Source: Paenibacillus sp. FSL R7-0345 (lineage in GTDB: Bacteria > Bacillota > Bacilli > Paenibacillales > Paenibacillaceae). Taken from it: a DNA stretch of 64,000 nucleotides. Made by a program: the position numbers and the translations under genes. A model generated the notes under the pieces. The model saw nothing but the letters and a program-made list of their open reading frames with translations, had not been told where the DNA came from and made no database searches. The DNA lies in assembly GCF_038595055.1 (NCBI RefSeq), contig NZ_CP152002.1:5550001-5614000 (forward strand), in the 5' to 3' direction. Every line of letters starts with the position of its first letter. Position 1 is the first letter of the stretch. This document shows, piece by piece, positions 1 through 9,781 of the stretch.

Positions 1-1036
<1,036 letters not shown>

Positions 1037-1253
1037 GGTTTTTCCGAGCAGCTACTTCACCCGAATGACTCCGAGGAAATAACCATCCGAAAACTATCGA
1101 AAAGAGCGATTGCTCATTTTGAAACATCTGACGAGAATTTACATTCTCTACTTTGGATCTCACCGAAGTGATTTCCTATACTCACTCGTTGTTCAGTTTT
1201 CAAAGATCAAGCTCGTCGTCGACTTCGATATTATCGTCATCAGCAACTCTTAT

Positions 1254-1282
1254 AATATATCATGTTCTTCGATTTAACGCAA
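1254..1282 (-). promoter_or_regulatory. rrn promoter P2 (proximal)
   Basis: On the minus strand TTGCGT (1277-1282) is followed after 17 bases by TATATT (1254-1259). It lies about 220 bases upstream of the mature 16S 5' end and shares the TATATTATAA core with P1, the usual tandem arrangement of Firmicute rRNA operons. Confidence 0.75.
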
Positions 1283-1367
1283 CACTTTTTTTCAAAGTGA
1301 TTTACAATGGTTTCGAAAAACATATTTCAATCTTTAGCAGTTATTAGCTGCTTGTGACTGGATTTAT

Positions 1368-1397
1368 AATATACCATGGCATGTCCTAGAAAGACAA
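1368..1397 (-). promoter_or_regulatory. rrn promoter P1 (distal)
   Basis: On the minus strand TTGTCT (1392-1397), an 18-base spacer and TATATT (1368-1373). It is the second of two tandem promoters, with AT-rich sequence upstream (1400-1440) that could act as an UP element. Confidence 0.65.
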
Positions 1398-1472
1398 CCC
1401 ACAATATTTCCCAATTAAAAAATTGTTGCATTAGCCCAAAAGCTCTATACGTACTATATCTCTTTTACCATA

Positions 1473-1516
1473 ATAAAAAAAGCATGCAGGACTGCTTAAT
1501 GCATCCCGCATGCTTC
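1473..1516 (-). terminator. Intrinsic terminator of the SafA-like gene
   Basis: Read on the minus strand, an AGCATGC/GCATGCT stem with extra pairing (GGGA/TCCT) is followed by a run of seven T. It begins about 28 bases after the SafA-like stop codon. Confidence 0.85.
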
Positions 1517-1543
1517 CTTCAGACTATTTATTTCTAGTCCCGG

Positions 1544-3109
1544 TTAATTCGAAATCCATGGATTCTTGCTTTTTTTACTCTCCCGGCTTGTTCCCTGTTT
1601 AGACGTTGTTTTCGACGATCTACCCTCGCTGTGGCTGGAGACCTTGGCTTTTGCTCCAGTGGACTTACCGCTGCGCGCTTTCGCCTTCGCTGCAGTCTCT
1701 TTTAGTTCAGCGGATGCTTGAGCGGGCTCCTGTACAGCAATCTCCGGTTCCAAAATTTCCGGCACACGGTTATGCACAGCGTTCTCCATCCCCGGATACA
1801 CCGGATAGGCCGGAATGCCGGCAACCGCCGGACTTGAATATGTCCCTAACGGTGCTGCAGCATTAATGCCGGGACCAGAAACTGAATCTGCCATAACTCC
1901 ATATGGAGAAATTCCGCTTGGCTGAGGCGTATACGCAGGATAAGTGCCGTATACCGGCTGCTCATAGCTGTATGGCTGAATCACAGGTTCACCCCCGCAG
2001 CCGCAGGACGGCCAAGGCAAATTCACCTGCTGTTCGCCGTATTGCGGAATACCATAAGACGGATATTCGGCAGCCGGATTCACACCGGAAACCGGCAATG
2101 TCTGATAATCAGGCATCATTGCCGGATACCAGGCACCTTGCGCCTCAGGAACTGGATAGATGCTGTCGTGGCAGCCATACGGCACACCGTAAGGGATCAT
2201 ATATTCCGGCCCATACATAGCGGGATGAACCATATTATCCAGCGGATTCACCCCTGTTACCGGCAGAGCCTGCTCATAGTACGGATATACAGGAGGGCAA
2301 TCATAGGCATACGGATTCTCATGCAGTCCGGGATAACCCGCTGCAGGATCACAACCCTTTTCCTTGCTTGCCGGAGCCCATGTTGCTGGTTCAACCGCCG
2401 TTTTCCCCTTTTCCTTCGGCTCGTAGACTACCGCTTCCTGAGCAGGAACGGAAATCTGCACAAACAGGCTTTGTGATTCATGAACCATCTGCACAGGTGC
2501 AACCTCAGGAGCTTTATTCACTATAGGAGCTACGTTCACTTCCGGAGCTACGTTCACTTCCGGAGCAACATTCACTTCAGGCGCTTTATTAATTACAGGC
2601 TCAGGAACCGTTTCAGCCACAGGAGCCGTCTCTGTTTCCTTGGCAGGCTCTGTTATAGGTCCGGTATAGGTTTTCCCGCCAATTTTTGTCTTGTCAACAA
2701 TAGCCGGTGATCCGCCTTCAGCTGGAAGTGTTGTGGCACCTCCCTGGACCGCCTGTGGCTGAATGGAGGTTGCATTCGACTTCTTGGGGATATTCACAAT
2801 CTCACCGGTCAAAAGCGCATTCGGATTTTTGAGCTGCGGGTTGGCATCGATCACTTCCTTGAGGGTAATTCCCCAGGCTTTGGATAATTTCCACAGGGTA
2901 TCCCCTTGCTTGACCGTATGCTTATAAAAAAGCTCGCTTGCTTCCGGCACCGAGGCCGGAGCTGAAGGGATCTTAACCTTATCCCCTACATTAAGCACCT
3001 CCGGATTACTGATCTGCGGATTAGCCTCAATGATTTTTTGCAGCGGTACTCCGTACTTTTGCGATAATGCATAGAGCGTATCGCCTTGTTTAACAATGTG
3101 TATTTTCAC
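1544..3109 (-). CDS. safA: SafA-like spore coat morphogenetic protein, two N-terminal LysM domains
   Basis: 521 residues. Two LysM domains (about 2-48 and 63-108, each with a KQGDTL core) are followed by a linker with APEVNV-type repeats (about 176-203). Then comes a long Pro/Tyr/Gly-rich region and a very basic Lys/Ser-rich tail (about 470-517). SafA in Bacillus is recruited to the spore cortex/coat interface by its LysM domain and directs inner coat assembly. The start is GTG (3107-3109), preceded by GGGAGG 10 bases upstream. The position, downstream of the obg-pheB-pheA region, matches the B. subtilis locus and supports SafA rather than a generic LysM protein. The C-terminal half is low complexity and would align poorly. 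It is a single-gene unit with its own terminator. Confidence 0.8.
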   Translation of the reverse strand: MKIHIVKQGDTLYALSQKYGVPLQKIIEANPQISNPEVLNVGDKVKIPSAPASVPEASELFYKHTVKQGDTLWKLSKAWGITLKEVIDANPQLKNPNALLTGEIVNIPKKSNATSIQPQAVQGGATTLPAEGGSPAIVDKTKIGGKTYTGPITEPAKETETAPVAETVPEPVINKAPEVNVAPEVNVAPEVNVAPIVNKAPEVAPVQMVHESQSLFVQISVPAQEAVVYEPKEKGKTAVEPATWAPASKEKGCDPAAGYPGLHENPYAYDCPPVYPYYEQALPVTGVNPLDNMVHPAMYGPEYMIPYGVPYGCHDSIYPVPEAQGAWYPAMMPDYQTLPVSGVNPAAEYPSYGIPQYGEQQVNLPWPSCGCGGEPVIQPYSYEQPVYGTYPAYTPQPSGISPYGVMADSVSGPGINAAAPLGTYSSPAVAGIPAYPVYPGMENAVHNRVPEILEPEIAVQEPAQASAELKETAAKAKARSGKSTGAKAKVSSHSEGRSSKTTSKQGTSRESKKSKNPWISN

Positions 3110-3438
3110 GCAGCATTAACCTCCCAAAAAATGCGTAATTGTTGGAGCGCGTTGCAAGCTTTACAGCCATGTCGTCCTTTATCCGGCTGTAAATTCCGGC
3201 TCAGAGAAGCATCCGTCCCCACTCCCGGGTAACTGCTCCCTGAGCATCGTTATATGCGGTACAGCTGTCTCCTTCGTTACTACATCTTATGCAGCCCATG
3301 GGCGATTGACATCCCTGCAGCAAAAAAAATCCCCACATGCCTTAGACGAGACTGATCATTTGTCGATGAACAAAGACCAATCCGCCTGCATGAAGGGATT
3401 TATAATATCAATTCAAAGGTTACACTGCGCGGAAAAAG
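3110..3438. other. Intergenic region between ilvE and safA
   Basis: 329 bases. It contains a 9-bp inverted repeat (TTTACAGCC 3160-3168 / GGCTGTAAA 3185-3193) without a T-run, and a possible tiny cysteine-rich ORF on the minus strand (listed separately). No clear terminator for ilvE and no convincing promoter for safA were found. A sporulation-type promoter would be expected but I could not fix one. Confidence 0.5.
3201..3338 (-). CDS. Possible small Cys-rich ORF (45 aa), doubtful
   Basis: An ATG at 3338 opens a 45-codon frame beginning MWGFFLLQGCQSPMGC and containing four cysteines, with a CxxC (C16-I-R-C19). An in-frame stop lies two codons upstream, so no longer form exists. The Shine-Dalgarno (CTAAGGC directly before ATG) is poor and too close. 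It fills the gap between ilvE and safA on the same strand. I do not recognise it and it may be chance. Confidence 0.2.
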   Translation of the reverse strand: MWGFFLLQGCQSPMGCIRCSNEGDSCTAYNDAQGAVTREWGRMLL

Positions 3439-4320
3439 TTACTCCCAGACTTTATAGCCGTCTTTATCCACGGCGTTACGGAATTCTTCAAGCAGCTGCA
3501 GCGTGATCGGACCGGCATGTCCTTCGCCGATAATCCGCCCGTCGATCTCGCGTGCGGCGATAACTTCGGCAGCAGTTCCGGTGAAGAACACTTCATCAGC
3601 AATATACACGTCATGCATAGTGAAAGGCTCTTCCTTTAAAGGCAGACCCAGCTTCTCACACAGCTCAATGATTGCAAGACGGGTGATGCCTTCCAGCGCG
3701 CCCAGGTAGCAAGGCGGCGTGTACACGACTCCTTTTTTAACGATAAAGATATTATCACCGGAGCCTTCAGTTACGTAGCCCTGGGCATTCATCATGATCG
3801 CTTCGTCAGCTTCAGCCAGGTTAGACTGGATTTTGACGAGGATATTGTTCAGATAGTTAAGCGACTTGATCTTCGGATTGAGCGCATCCGGAAGGTTGCG
3901 GCGCTGGGATACAGATACGGCACGCAAGCCGTTGAGGTAAGCCTGCTCCGGATAGATCGCAAGCTGCTCGACAACGATGATTACACTGGCCTTAGGACAG
4001 CGGCGCGGATCGAGTCCAAGATTACCTACACCGCGCGAAACAATCAGACGGATATAGCCGTCGCGCATTTCATTCAGGCGGATCGTTTCCGCCATGGCTT
4101 CCAGCATCTCATCATACGTCAGCGGAATGTCCAGCATAATAGATTTGGCCGAATCATACAGCCTGTCCAGATGCTCTTTGCATTTAAAAATGTTGCCGTT
4201 ATAAATACGGATGCCTTCGAAAATACCGTCACCGTAAAGAAAACCATGATCAAATACGGATACCTTTGCATTTTCCTTATTTACGTGTTGTCCATCCAGA
4301 TAGATCCATTGCTCAGCCAT
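3439..4320 (-). CDS. ilvE: Branched-chain amino acid aminotransferase
   Basis: 293 residues, a fold-type IV PLP aminotransferase. It interconverts branched-chain amino acids and their 2-oxo acids with 2-oxoglutarate/glutamate. The PLP lysine is K152 in the KIKSLNYLNN motif, and the EGSGDNIF phosphate-binding motif follows at about 190. Length is normal for the short BCAT family. The start ATG has GGAGGTG 9 bases upstream. It is the last gene of the pheB-hom-thrB-pheA-ilvE operon and starts 3 bases after pheA stops, so translation is probably coupled. Grouping with thrB/hom links it to the aspartate-to-isoleucine branch. D-amino acid transaminase or ADC lyase are related alternatives, but the motifs fit BCAT better. 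Confidence 0.93.
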   Translation of the reverse strand: MAEQWIYLDGQHVNKENAKVSVFDHGFLYGDGIFEGIRIYNGNIFKCKEHLDRLYDSAKSIMLDIPLTYDEMLEAMAETIRLNEMRDGYIRLIVSRGVGNLGLDPRRCPKASVIIVVEQLAIYPEQAYLNGLRAVSVSQRRNLPDALNPKIKSLNYLNNILVKIQSNLAEADEAIMMNAQGYVTEGSGDNIFIVKKGVVYTPPCYLGALEGITRLAIIELCEKLGLPLKEEPFTMHDVYIADEVFFTGTAAEVIAAREIDGRIIGEGHAGPITLQLLEEFRNAVDKDGYKVWE

Positions 4321-4323
4321 GAA

Positions 4324-5211
4324 CTACTGCACCTCCGCTTTCTCTTCTTCATAGGTGTATGTGGGATACGAGCCCAGAATCCGTACCTGGCAGCCCAATG
4401 CCTTGATCTCTTCGATCGCAGCAGGCAGCAGGACCGATTCGATCGGTTCCAGCACATCAATGTAAAAATAATAAGTACCCAATTTCTTCTTGGTCGGCCT
4501 TGATTCAATGCGTGATAAGTTCAGCCGCCGCCAGGCAAAGGCAGCCAGCACCTGATGCAGGGCTCCCGGGAAATCCTCCGGCAGCGTTACAAGAATGCTG
4601 GTCTTGTCCCCGGAGCTTTTCTTCTGAAGGCTCAGCTTCTGCGGTCCTACCAGAACAAAGCGCGTGTAGTTATTATGGTGATCCGTAATTTTGCGCTCGA
4701 CAATCTCCAGGCCGTGTGTGGCGGCTCCAAGCGCTGTGCCGATAGCGGCCCAGCCCCGGCCAGGATTGTTCTTCACAATTTCCACAGCCTCGGAAGTGCT
4801 TCCCACTGATTCGAGCTCAGCCCATGGCGCATGCTCACGGATAAACTGCAGACACTGTGCCATAGCAACGGGATGAGAGAGGATCTTCACAATTCCGGAA
4901 TAGTCCTTTTCGCCGCTGCTATTCTTGAACTCTCCGGGATGACCGATCAGATTCTGAATGGACGGAAAGATCCATTCCGCCTGCATAGGCAGATTCACTT
5001 CATTGATAAGCCAGTCAATATGCAGGCTTACCGAACCGTCGATCGTATTCTCAATCGGAATCACACTATAATCCGTAGTTCCGCCTGCCGTCGAGAGAAA
5101 AACATCGGAGATCAGCTTGTGATGATTAATGCTGACCGGCTCGTCACCAAATAAATGCAGCAGCGCTTCGTGGGATACCGTACCCTGCGGCAATACCGCT
5201 ATTGATTTCAT
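4324..5211 (-). CDS. pheA: Prephenate dehydratase with ACT domain
   Basis: 295 residues. It converts prephenate to phenylpyruvate, the committed step to phenylalanine. The dehydratase domain (about 2-187) shows the IPIENTIDGSV motif (51-61) and the catalytic TRF triad (183-185). An ACT regulatory domain follows (about 203-282) with the ESRP phenylalanine-binding motif (236-239). No chorismate mutase domain is fused, as usual in Firmicutes. It begins 2 bases after thrB ends, with AAAAGGAG overlapping the end of thrB. Feedback inhibition by phenylalanine is expected from the intact ACT motif. Confidence 0.96.
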   Translation of the reverse strand: MKSIAVLPQGTVSHEALLHLFGDEPVSINHHKLISDVFLSTAGGTTDYSVIPIENTIDGSVSLHIDWLINEVNLPMQAEWIFPSIQNLIGHPGEFKNSSGEKDYSGIVKILSHPVAMAQCLQFIREHAPWAELESVGSTSEAVEIVKNNPGRGWAAIGTALGAATHGLEIVERKITDHHNNYTRFVLVGPQKLSLQKKSSGDKTSILVTLPEDFPGALHQVLAAFAWRRLNLSRIESRPTKKKLGTYYFYIDVLEPIESVLLPAAIEEIKALGCQVRILGSYPTYTYEEEKAEVQ

Positions 5212-5213
5212 GA

Positions 5214-6188
5214 CTATACTTCTCCTTTTATCATATCCAAAAATGAGCTGTTTTGCATCCCGTTTCTTTCCACCAGCTCTGCCTTCACGCCGTCAATACA
5301 CGGAGGCAGCCAGCGGGTCTGAGCCGGAATCCCATGTTCGGCCATTGTCTCCTTCAGGAACAGCTCCAGCTCCTGCTTCCTGCTGCTGCCGGCATCCACC
5401 AGACAGAGCAGCGTCGGGCCTGCGCCGCTAAGCGCAATTCCCAGCGCACCGTGCTGCGGGGCTTCTTTAAGCAGCTTCTCCATGCCGGGAACGAGCGGCG
5501 CACGGTAAGGCTGGTGCAGCCGATCCTGCATCGCCCGGCCGATCAGATCAAGCCTGCCTGCGGCAAAGGCAGCAGTTAACAGCGAGCTGCGGCTGATATT
5601 ATACACGGCATCGCTGACGGTAATCTCAGTCGGAAGCACACCCCGTGCTTTGGTCGTAGCCAGCTCGAACTCCGGAATAACGACGAGTACCTCCATGTCC
5701 CCAGGCGGCTCGATCCGGATATAATCGGCATGAGTGCCGTCCCAAACCGCTGCAATGATCCCGCCGAACAGGGAGGCCCCGACATTGTCGGGATGCTTTT
5801 CGAGGGAGCAGGCCAGATCAAACAGTTTGGCGTTATCCAGCGGCGACCCGATCATCGCGTTGGCTGCAGCGAGTGCACCGATAATTGCCGATGCGCTGCT
5901 GCCCAGCCCCCGGGTCAGCGGAATATCCGAATACATCGAAATGGACAGCTCGGGAACAGAAACGCCCGCTTCGTCAAATACCATCTGGGCCACCTGGTAG
6001 AGCAGATTGCTTTTATCACAGGGAAGCCCGTTCATCTGATCGCCGTAAAAGTGAAACACCGTCTCTTCGGCTTCTTCCATCTCAATCCAGGCATACAGCG
6101 ACAAGGCCATCCCAAGCGTATCAAAGCCGGGTCCCAGATTGGCGGTACTGGCGGGTACTTTTACTCTAGACCTTCCATACATACTCAT
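5214..6188 (-). CDS. thrB: Homoserine kinase
   Basis: 324 residues, GHMP kinase family. It phosphorylates homoserine using ATP for threonine synthesis. The N-terminal VPASTANLGPGFDTLG motif (11-26) and the glycine-rich ATP loop TRGLGSSASAI (92-102) are both present, as is the C-terminal GALGIALSGAGPT motif. The usual partner thrC is not in this window. It lies between hom and pheA in the same direction, with 35 bases after hom. The ATG chosen has GGAG about 12 bases upstream; the Met two codons later would lie further away. Confidence 0.95.
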   Translation of the reverse strand: MSMYGRSRVKVPASTANLGPGFDTLGMALSLYAWIEMEEAEETVFHFYGDQMNGLPCDKSNLLYQVAQMVFDEAGVSVPELSISMYSDIPLTRGLGSSASAIIGALAAANAMIGSPLDNAKLFDLACSLEKHPDNVGASLFGGIIAAVWDGTHADYIRIEPPGDMEVLVVIPEFELATTKARGVLPTEITVSDAVYNISRSSLLTAAFAAGRLDLIGRAMQDRLHQPYRAPLVPGMEKLLKEAPQHGALGIALSGAGPTLLCLVDAGSSRKQELELFLKETMAEHGIPAQTRWLPPCIDGVKAELVERNGMQNSSFLDMIKGEV

Positions 6189-6223
6189 AGCGGGTGAAAT
6201 CTCCTTCGTCTTTTTTGCGAGTA

Positions 6224-7510
6224 CTATCCCTCTACACGGTAATGGCTCTTGATTCGGTGAATAACCGGAAGCTCCTCCAGATGGCGCAGCACCTTATTCA
6301 TGCTTGCCCGGCTGGCATTATGCGTTACAATAATGATTTCTGCATCCGGATTATTCGGATTAGCCTGCTGAACCACGGAATCGAGACTGACGTCATATTC
6401 TGCGAACACCTGGGTAATTTTGGCCAGCACACCCGCTTTGTCATCAACATGCAGCAGCAGAAAGTTTTTATAAAAAATATCTTCGTCGCTCTTCAGCTTC
6501 TTCTGCTTGTAAGGCACAATCTGCTTCAGGCCGTTCACGCCCAGCTTCAGGTTCTTGATTACCGCCACCAGGTCAGCCACGATAGAGGTTGCTGTAGGCA
6601 TTGCCCCTGCACCTGCGCCGTAGAACATCGTCTCACCAACCGCCTGCCCGTATACATAAACCGCATTAAAAACGCCATTCACAGAAGCGAGCGGATGGGA
6701 GGCGCGGATCATCGTCGGCTGTACACTGATGCTGAATTCCTCGTCTTCACACTCGGCAATCCCCAGCAGCTTCATATCATAACCAAGACGTTTGGCAAAG
6801 GCGATATCCTCCTTGCTCACGCCGGAAATCCCGCTGACACTGACATCATTCAGCTCCACATTGGTGCGGAAGCCGAGCGTGCCCAGAATAGCCATTTTGC
6901 GTGCTGCGTCAAGGCCTTCCACATCAGAGGTCGGGTCTGACTCGGCATAGCCCAGTCCCTGCGCTTCCTTCAGCACATCATGATAAGAGGCGCCTTCTTG
7001 ACTCATTTTGCTCAGTATGTAATTGGTTGTACCGTTTACGATCCCCATGATTTTCTTGATTTTGTCCGAGGAAAAGCCTTCGATCAGCGTACGGATAATC
7101 GGAATCCCGCCGGCGACGCTGGCCTCATAAAATACGTCACACTGCTTCTCCTGCGCCTTAGCCAGGATCTCCGACCCGTGGAGTGCCATCAGGTCTTTAT
7201 TGGCGGTTACGATATGCTTGCCGAGCTCCAGTGCCTCCAGAATATATTCCTTGGTGCCGGCGATGCCGCCCATGACTTCAACAATGACATCAATTTCCGG
7301 ATCGCGGATAACCTCCCACGGATCGGTAGTGATCAGCGCTGCATCGACTTCGATGTCCCGCGGCTTATCAACATTTTTTACAGCTATGCGTTCAATAACG
7401 ATCGGGGAACCCACCTGACTGCTCAGGTCCTCCTGATTTCCTTCGACGATACGGACTACGCCCGCACCGACCGTGCCAAGTCCTAATAATCCAACTTTAA
7501 CCGGCTTCAT
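6224..7510 (-). CDS. hom: Homoserine dehydrogenase
   Basis: 428 residues. It reduces aspartate semialdehyde to homoserine with NAD(P)H. A nucleotide-binding GLLGLGTVGAG motif lies at 8-18. The catalytic domain (about 140-320) carries the conserved NGTTNYIL motif and the homoserine-binding lysine region, and a C-terminal ACT domain (about 350-428) is expected to sense threonine. No aspartokinase is fused. Start ATG is preceded by AGGAGG with 6-base spacing. It is the second gene of the operon, behind pheB, separated by 101 bases that carry a repeated ATAAAACT element. Confidence 0.96.
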   Translation of the reverse strand: MKPVKVGLLGLGTVGAGVVRIVEGNQEDLSSQVGSPIVIERIAVKNVDKPRDIEVDAALITTDPWEVIRDPEIDVIVEVMGGIAGTKEYILEALELGKHIVTANKDLMALHGSEILAKAQEKQCDVFYEASVAGGIPIIRTLIEGFSSDKIKKIMGIVNGTTNYILSKMSQEGASYHDVLKEAQGLGYAESDPTSDVEGLDAARKMAILGTLGFRTNVELNDVSVSGISGVSKEDIAFAKRLGYDMKLLGIAECEDEEFSISVQPTMIRASHPLASVNGVFNAVYVYGQAVGETMFYGAGAGAMPTATSIVADLVAVIKNLKLGVNGLKQIVPYKQKKLKSDEDIFYKNFLLLHVDDKAGVLAKITQVFAEYDVSLDSVVQQANPNNPDAEIIIVTHNASRASMNKVLRHLEELPVIHRIKSHYRVEG

Positions 7511-7525
7511 GTGGTTCCTCCTAAA

Positions 7526-7605
7526 AGTTTTATGAAGCTATACTCCTTTGAACTTCTACGCAATAAAACTTGCTTCGTAAGCATCCGCTTAGTTTTATGA
7601 AGCTA
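7526..7605. repeat. Direct/inverted repeat element between pheB and hom
   Basis: The 15-mer AGTTTTATGAAGCTA occurs at 7526-7540 and 7591-7605, and its core occurs inverted as ATAAAACT at 7563-7570. The inverted copy can pair with either direct copy, so mutually exclusive hairpins are possible in the transcript between pheB and hom. There is no T-run typical of a terminator. Confidence 0.6.
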
Positions 7606-7611
7606 CACTTC

Positions 7612-8049
7612 TTATCCCTGACCTATAATTACAGCCCGCTTCACACCGGATATTTCCTTCAGACCGTCCAGCATGTCACCCAGCTCATGGTTCATATGCG
7701 AGATTTCCACAGAGATGACGACATTTGCCCGCCCCTGCAGAGGAATACTCTGATTGATCGTCAGCACATTCGCCCCATGAACCGCTACACAGCCGAGCAC
7801 CTTGGACAGCATGCCCGATTCATGCTCCAGATCAAGGGAAATGGTTACGATCCGTTCCCGCTCCAGCTGATGAATCAGATGAATGCCGTCTTTGTATTTA
7901 TAAAAAGCGCTGCGGCTAAGTCCAACCTGCTCCACACCCTCATGCACCGTCTTGGCGTCTCCTGCTTCCAGCAGCTGTTTGACCTGCATCGTCTTCAGCA
8001 CTGCGTCAGGCAAAATGTCCTCCCGGACCAAATAATAGCGCTCTTTCAC
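7612..8049 (-). CDS. pheB: ACT domain protein PheB
   Basis: 145 residues from a GTG start (8047-8049) with GAGG 8 bases upstream. A longer frame to 8232 exists but its extension has no family resemblance. PheB is a small conserved Firmicute protein. It has an N-terminal helical region with the LSRSAFYKYKD motif (about 48-58), resembling a helix-turn-helix, and a C-terminal ACT domain (about 69-145) with QGRANV. Its exact role is unresolved; the family name comes from its place next to pheA in Bacillus and an old chorismate mutase annotation. Here it heads the hom-thrB-pheA-ilvE operon, suggesting amino-acid-responsive regulation. Confidence 0.85.
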   Translation of the reverse strand: MKERYYLVREDILPDAVLKTMQVKQLLEAGDAKTVHEGVEQVGLSRSAFYKYKDGIHLIHQLERERIVTISLDLEHESGMLSKVLGCVAVHGANVLTINQSIPLQGRANVVISVEISHMNHELGDMLDGLKEISGVKRAVIIGQG

Positions 8050-8154
8050 GAACGTCCTCACCCCAAAGACTTTTGTGTTTACATAGTGGACATTATACTG
8101 GAAAAGGCCTGAAAAAAGCAATAGATTTTCATCAGGGAAAAGAGTCCGGATACA

Positions 8155-8183
8155 GCAAAGCCCCGGCACAGGCCGGGGGCTAC
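8155..8183 (-). terminator. Probable terminator of the 8205-10951 operon
   Basis: On the minus strand AGCCCCCGGCC and GCCGGGGCT form a strong GC stem around a TGT loop, followed only by TTTGCTG, so the T-tract is weak. It lies 22 bases after the stop at 8205. Confidence 0.6.
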
Positions 8184-8204
8184 TGACAGCCAGCCGCTTC
8201 GCAG

Positions 8205-9008
8205 TTAACCGTAGGACAGGGCGGTTCCGCAATAGTCACAGCTTTTGGCCTGTCCGGGTGACACCGTATTTTGGGCACCGCAGCTTGTACAGCGGACGGA
8301 CTCAGGCAGCTGTTGCGCGGCTTGAGCTTGTGTTCTGTCTGCCGTTTCGGCATGCCAGCGGGCTGATCCGGGAGCCGGACTGCCGGCTCCGGCAGAGCTG
8401 CCTGCGGCAGAAACCTCCGGGGCAGAATCTTCCGCAGCCGGAGCTGTACTCCCCTCCTGGAATACCAGTCTCCGGTCGAGAACGCCACAGTTCTGCAGAT
8501 ACAGCAGATCTCTGCGTACATCACTTTCGCTCTGGCCGGTCTCTCTGGATATAGTGCCGGTATGGCGGATAGCACGGCTGGCAGCCAGCTGCACATATTG
8601 TGCGGCAAGCCTGGAAAATTCATGCCTGCTCACAGCTGCCACATACGCAAATACAGCCGCCGGCACCAGAAAAAGCACACTGAAGGCAATCAAAAGGCTG
8701 ATCAGCATCACTGTTCCGCCAAAGTCATACTGCTCACCCGCAACCAGATAAATTATAAAAATAATGATTTCGGCAAACCCGCCGGCAAAGGCATGATACA
8801 GCAGGCTGTAGTTAACCGGTTTACGGTAATTCTTATAATGGGAAAATATGAGCCGTACCAGCGCAAGCAGCAGACCGGCCGGCATGAACAGATAACATGC
8901 CGCTATTACAACATAATCAAAGGCGGTGCGGGCATATTTGGGGATATTAATTGAATCCCGGTTGCCCTGTCCGGATACCTGCCCTTCTGAATTCCCTGCA
9001 ATGTTCAC
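8205..9008 (-). CDS. Hypothetical membrane protein with C-terminal zinc ribbon
   Basis: 267 residues, GTG start with AGGAGG 11 bases upstream. Three hydrophobic segments are visible (about 30-52, 72-90, 98-126). A soluble region with a winged-helix-like stretch follows (RETGQSESDVRRDLLYLQNC, about 155-175), then a low-complexity Ala/Ser/Pro linker. A C-terminal zinc ribbon (CTSCGA...CDYCGT, about 244-264) ends the protein. I do not recognise a named family. It is the last gene of a three-gene operon with the SPFH/zinc-ribbon protein at 9782 and another membrane protein at 9024, which suggests membrane-associated quality control or stress response; that is inference only. Confidence 0.75.
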   Translation of the reverse strand: MNIAGNSEGQVSGQGNRDSINIPKYARTAFDYVVIAACYLFMPAGLLLALVRLIFSHYKNYRKPVNYSLLYHAFAGGFAEIIIFIIYLVAGEQYDFGGTVMLISLLIAFSVLFLVPAAVFAYVAAVSRHEFSRLAAQYVQLAASRAIRHTGTISRETGQSESDVRRDLLYLQNCGVLDRRLVFQEGSTAPAAEDSAPEVSAAGSSAGAGSPAPGSARWHAETADRTQAQAAQQLPESVRCTSCGAQNTVSPGQAKSCDYCGTALSYG

Positions 9009-9023
9009 GTAGTATTCTTCCTC

Positions 9024-9770
9024 CTATTTTAACGCGGCAAGCTCCCTGTTCCGCCGCTGGAGCGTACCGGAAATACTGTCGGCCAGCTCGCTGGCCGTAT
9101 TTTCCCAGTCGCTGCCCGGGTCCCTCAGCGCCAGCAGCAGCGCGACCTGGTCATGCAGCAAAGAAATCTGCCGGGTAAGCATATCCTCGGTATCATGCAG
9201 ATCCGGCCGGGTAAGCGGATCGCTGTACCGGAACTGTTCCTCCAGCCCGGCGACAAGCTCAGTCAGCCATGGTGCCCCCGGGTTTCTCCAGCTTCCGGCA
9301 AGCTCCCGGATGTCCTGCAGCTCGGCCTGGTGCTGCCTGTGAGCCCTGGCGGCATCCGCAGACCGTCGCTCCCCTGCAGCGGCATTACGCCCGTACAGGC
9401 CTGTCACTGCAAGCAGAGCAATACCAGCCAGCAGCAGCGTCAGCTGCACGGTCATATAAATCAGCGGCTGCAGCTGCAGCCCCCAATCGAGCAGAACAGC
9501 GGCAATAATGACCGCAGACGCATAAACGCCTGTAATCCAGGCCTCGCTAATCAGCAGCGGCGAGGCATTCCGGTTCCTGCGGGCTGAGCCCAGCCAGAAT
9601 AGGGCATAACCGTAGACTGCACTTTCAGCAACCAGTACGGCTACAACAGTAACAATGAAGCGAAGCCGCGGGCCGGGCGGCTCCAGGATGATTAAGAGAG
9701 CAATCGACAGAATGGCAGCTGCAGCATAGATTAGACTAATAATCCAGGTAGATCTCCTGTTCTTTTGCAT
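9024..9770 (-). CDS. Hypothetical membrane protein
   Basis: 248 residues from ATG 9768-9770, preceded by AAGGGGG. An upstream in-frame GTG (9803) lies inside the preceding gene without a better ribosome binding site. Four hydrophobic segments cover roughly residues 8-30, 36-60, 74-96 and 103-124. A cytoplasmic C-terminal half with long charged helices follows, including a leucine-rich stretch near LLHDQVALLLALRD. No known domain is recognised. It starts 11 bases after the SPFH protein ends and stops 15 bases before the next gene, so the three form one operon. Confidence 0.75.
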   Translation of the reverse strand: MQKNRRSTWIISLIYAAAAILSIALLIILEPPGPRLRFIVTVVAVLVAESAVYGYALFWLGSARRNRNASPLLISEAWITGVYASAVIIAAVLLDWGLQLQPLIYMTVQLTLLLAGIALLAVTGLYGRNAAAGERRSADAARAHRQHQAELQDIRELAGSWRNPGAPWLTELVAGLEEQFRYSDPLTRPDLHDTEDMLTRQISLLHDQVALLLALRDPGSDWENTASELADSISGTLQRRNRELAALK

Positions 9771-9781
9771 AAATGCCCCCT

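Larger units (their letters stand above)
1037..1543 (-). other. rrn leader and promoter region, no protein gene
   Basis: About 500 bases between the 16S 5' end and the SafA-like gene. It holds two tandem sigma-A-type promoters reading into the 16S and, at the far end, the terminator of the SafA-like gene. The remainder between 1040 and 1250 is presumably the transcribed rRNA leader with processing signals. I see no credible ORF with a ribosome binding site. Confidence 0.7.

Noticed and set aside
3160..3193. 9-bp inverted repeat TTTACAGCC/GGCTGTAAA as terminator
   Set aside because: No T-run on either strand and placed too far from ilvE.
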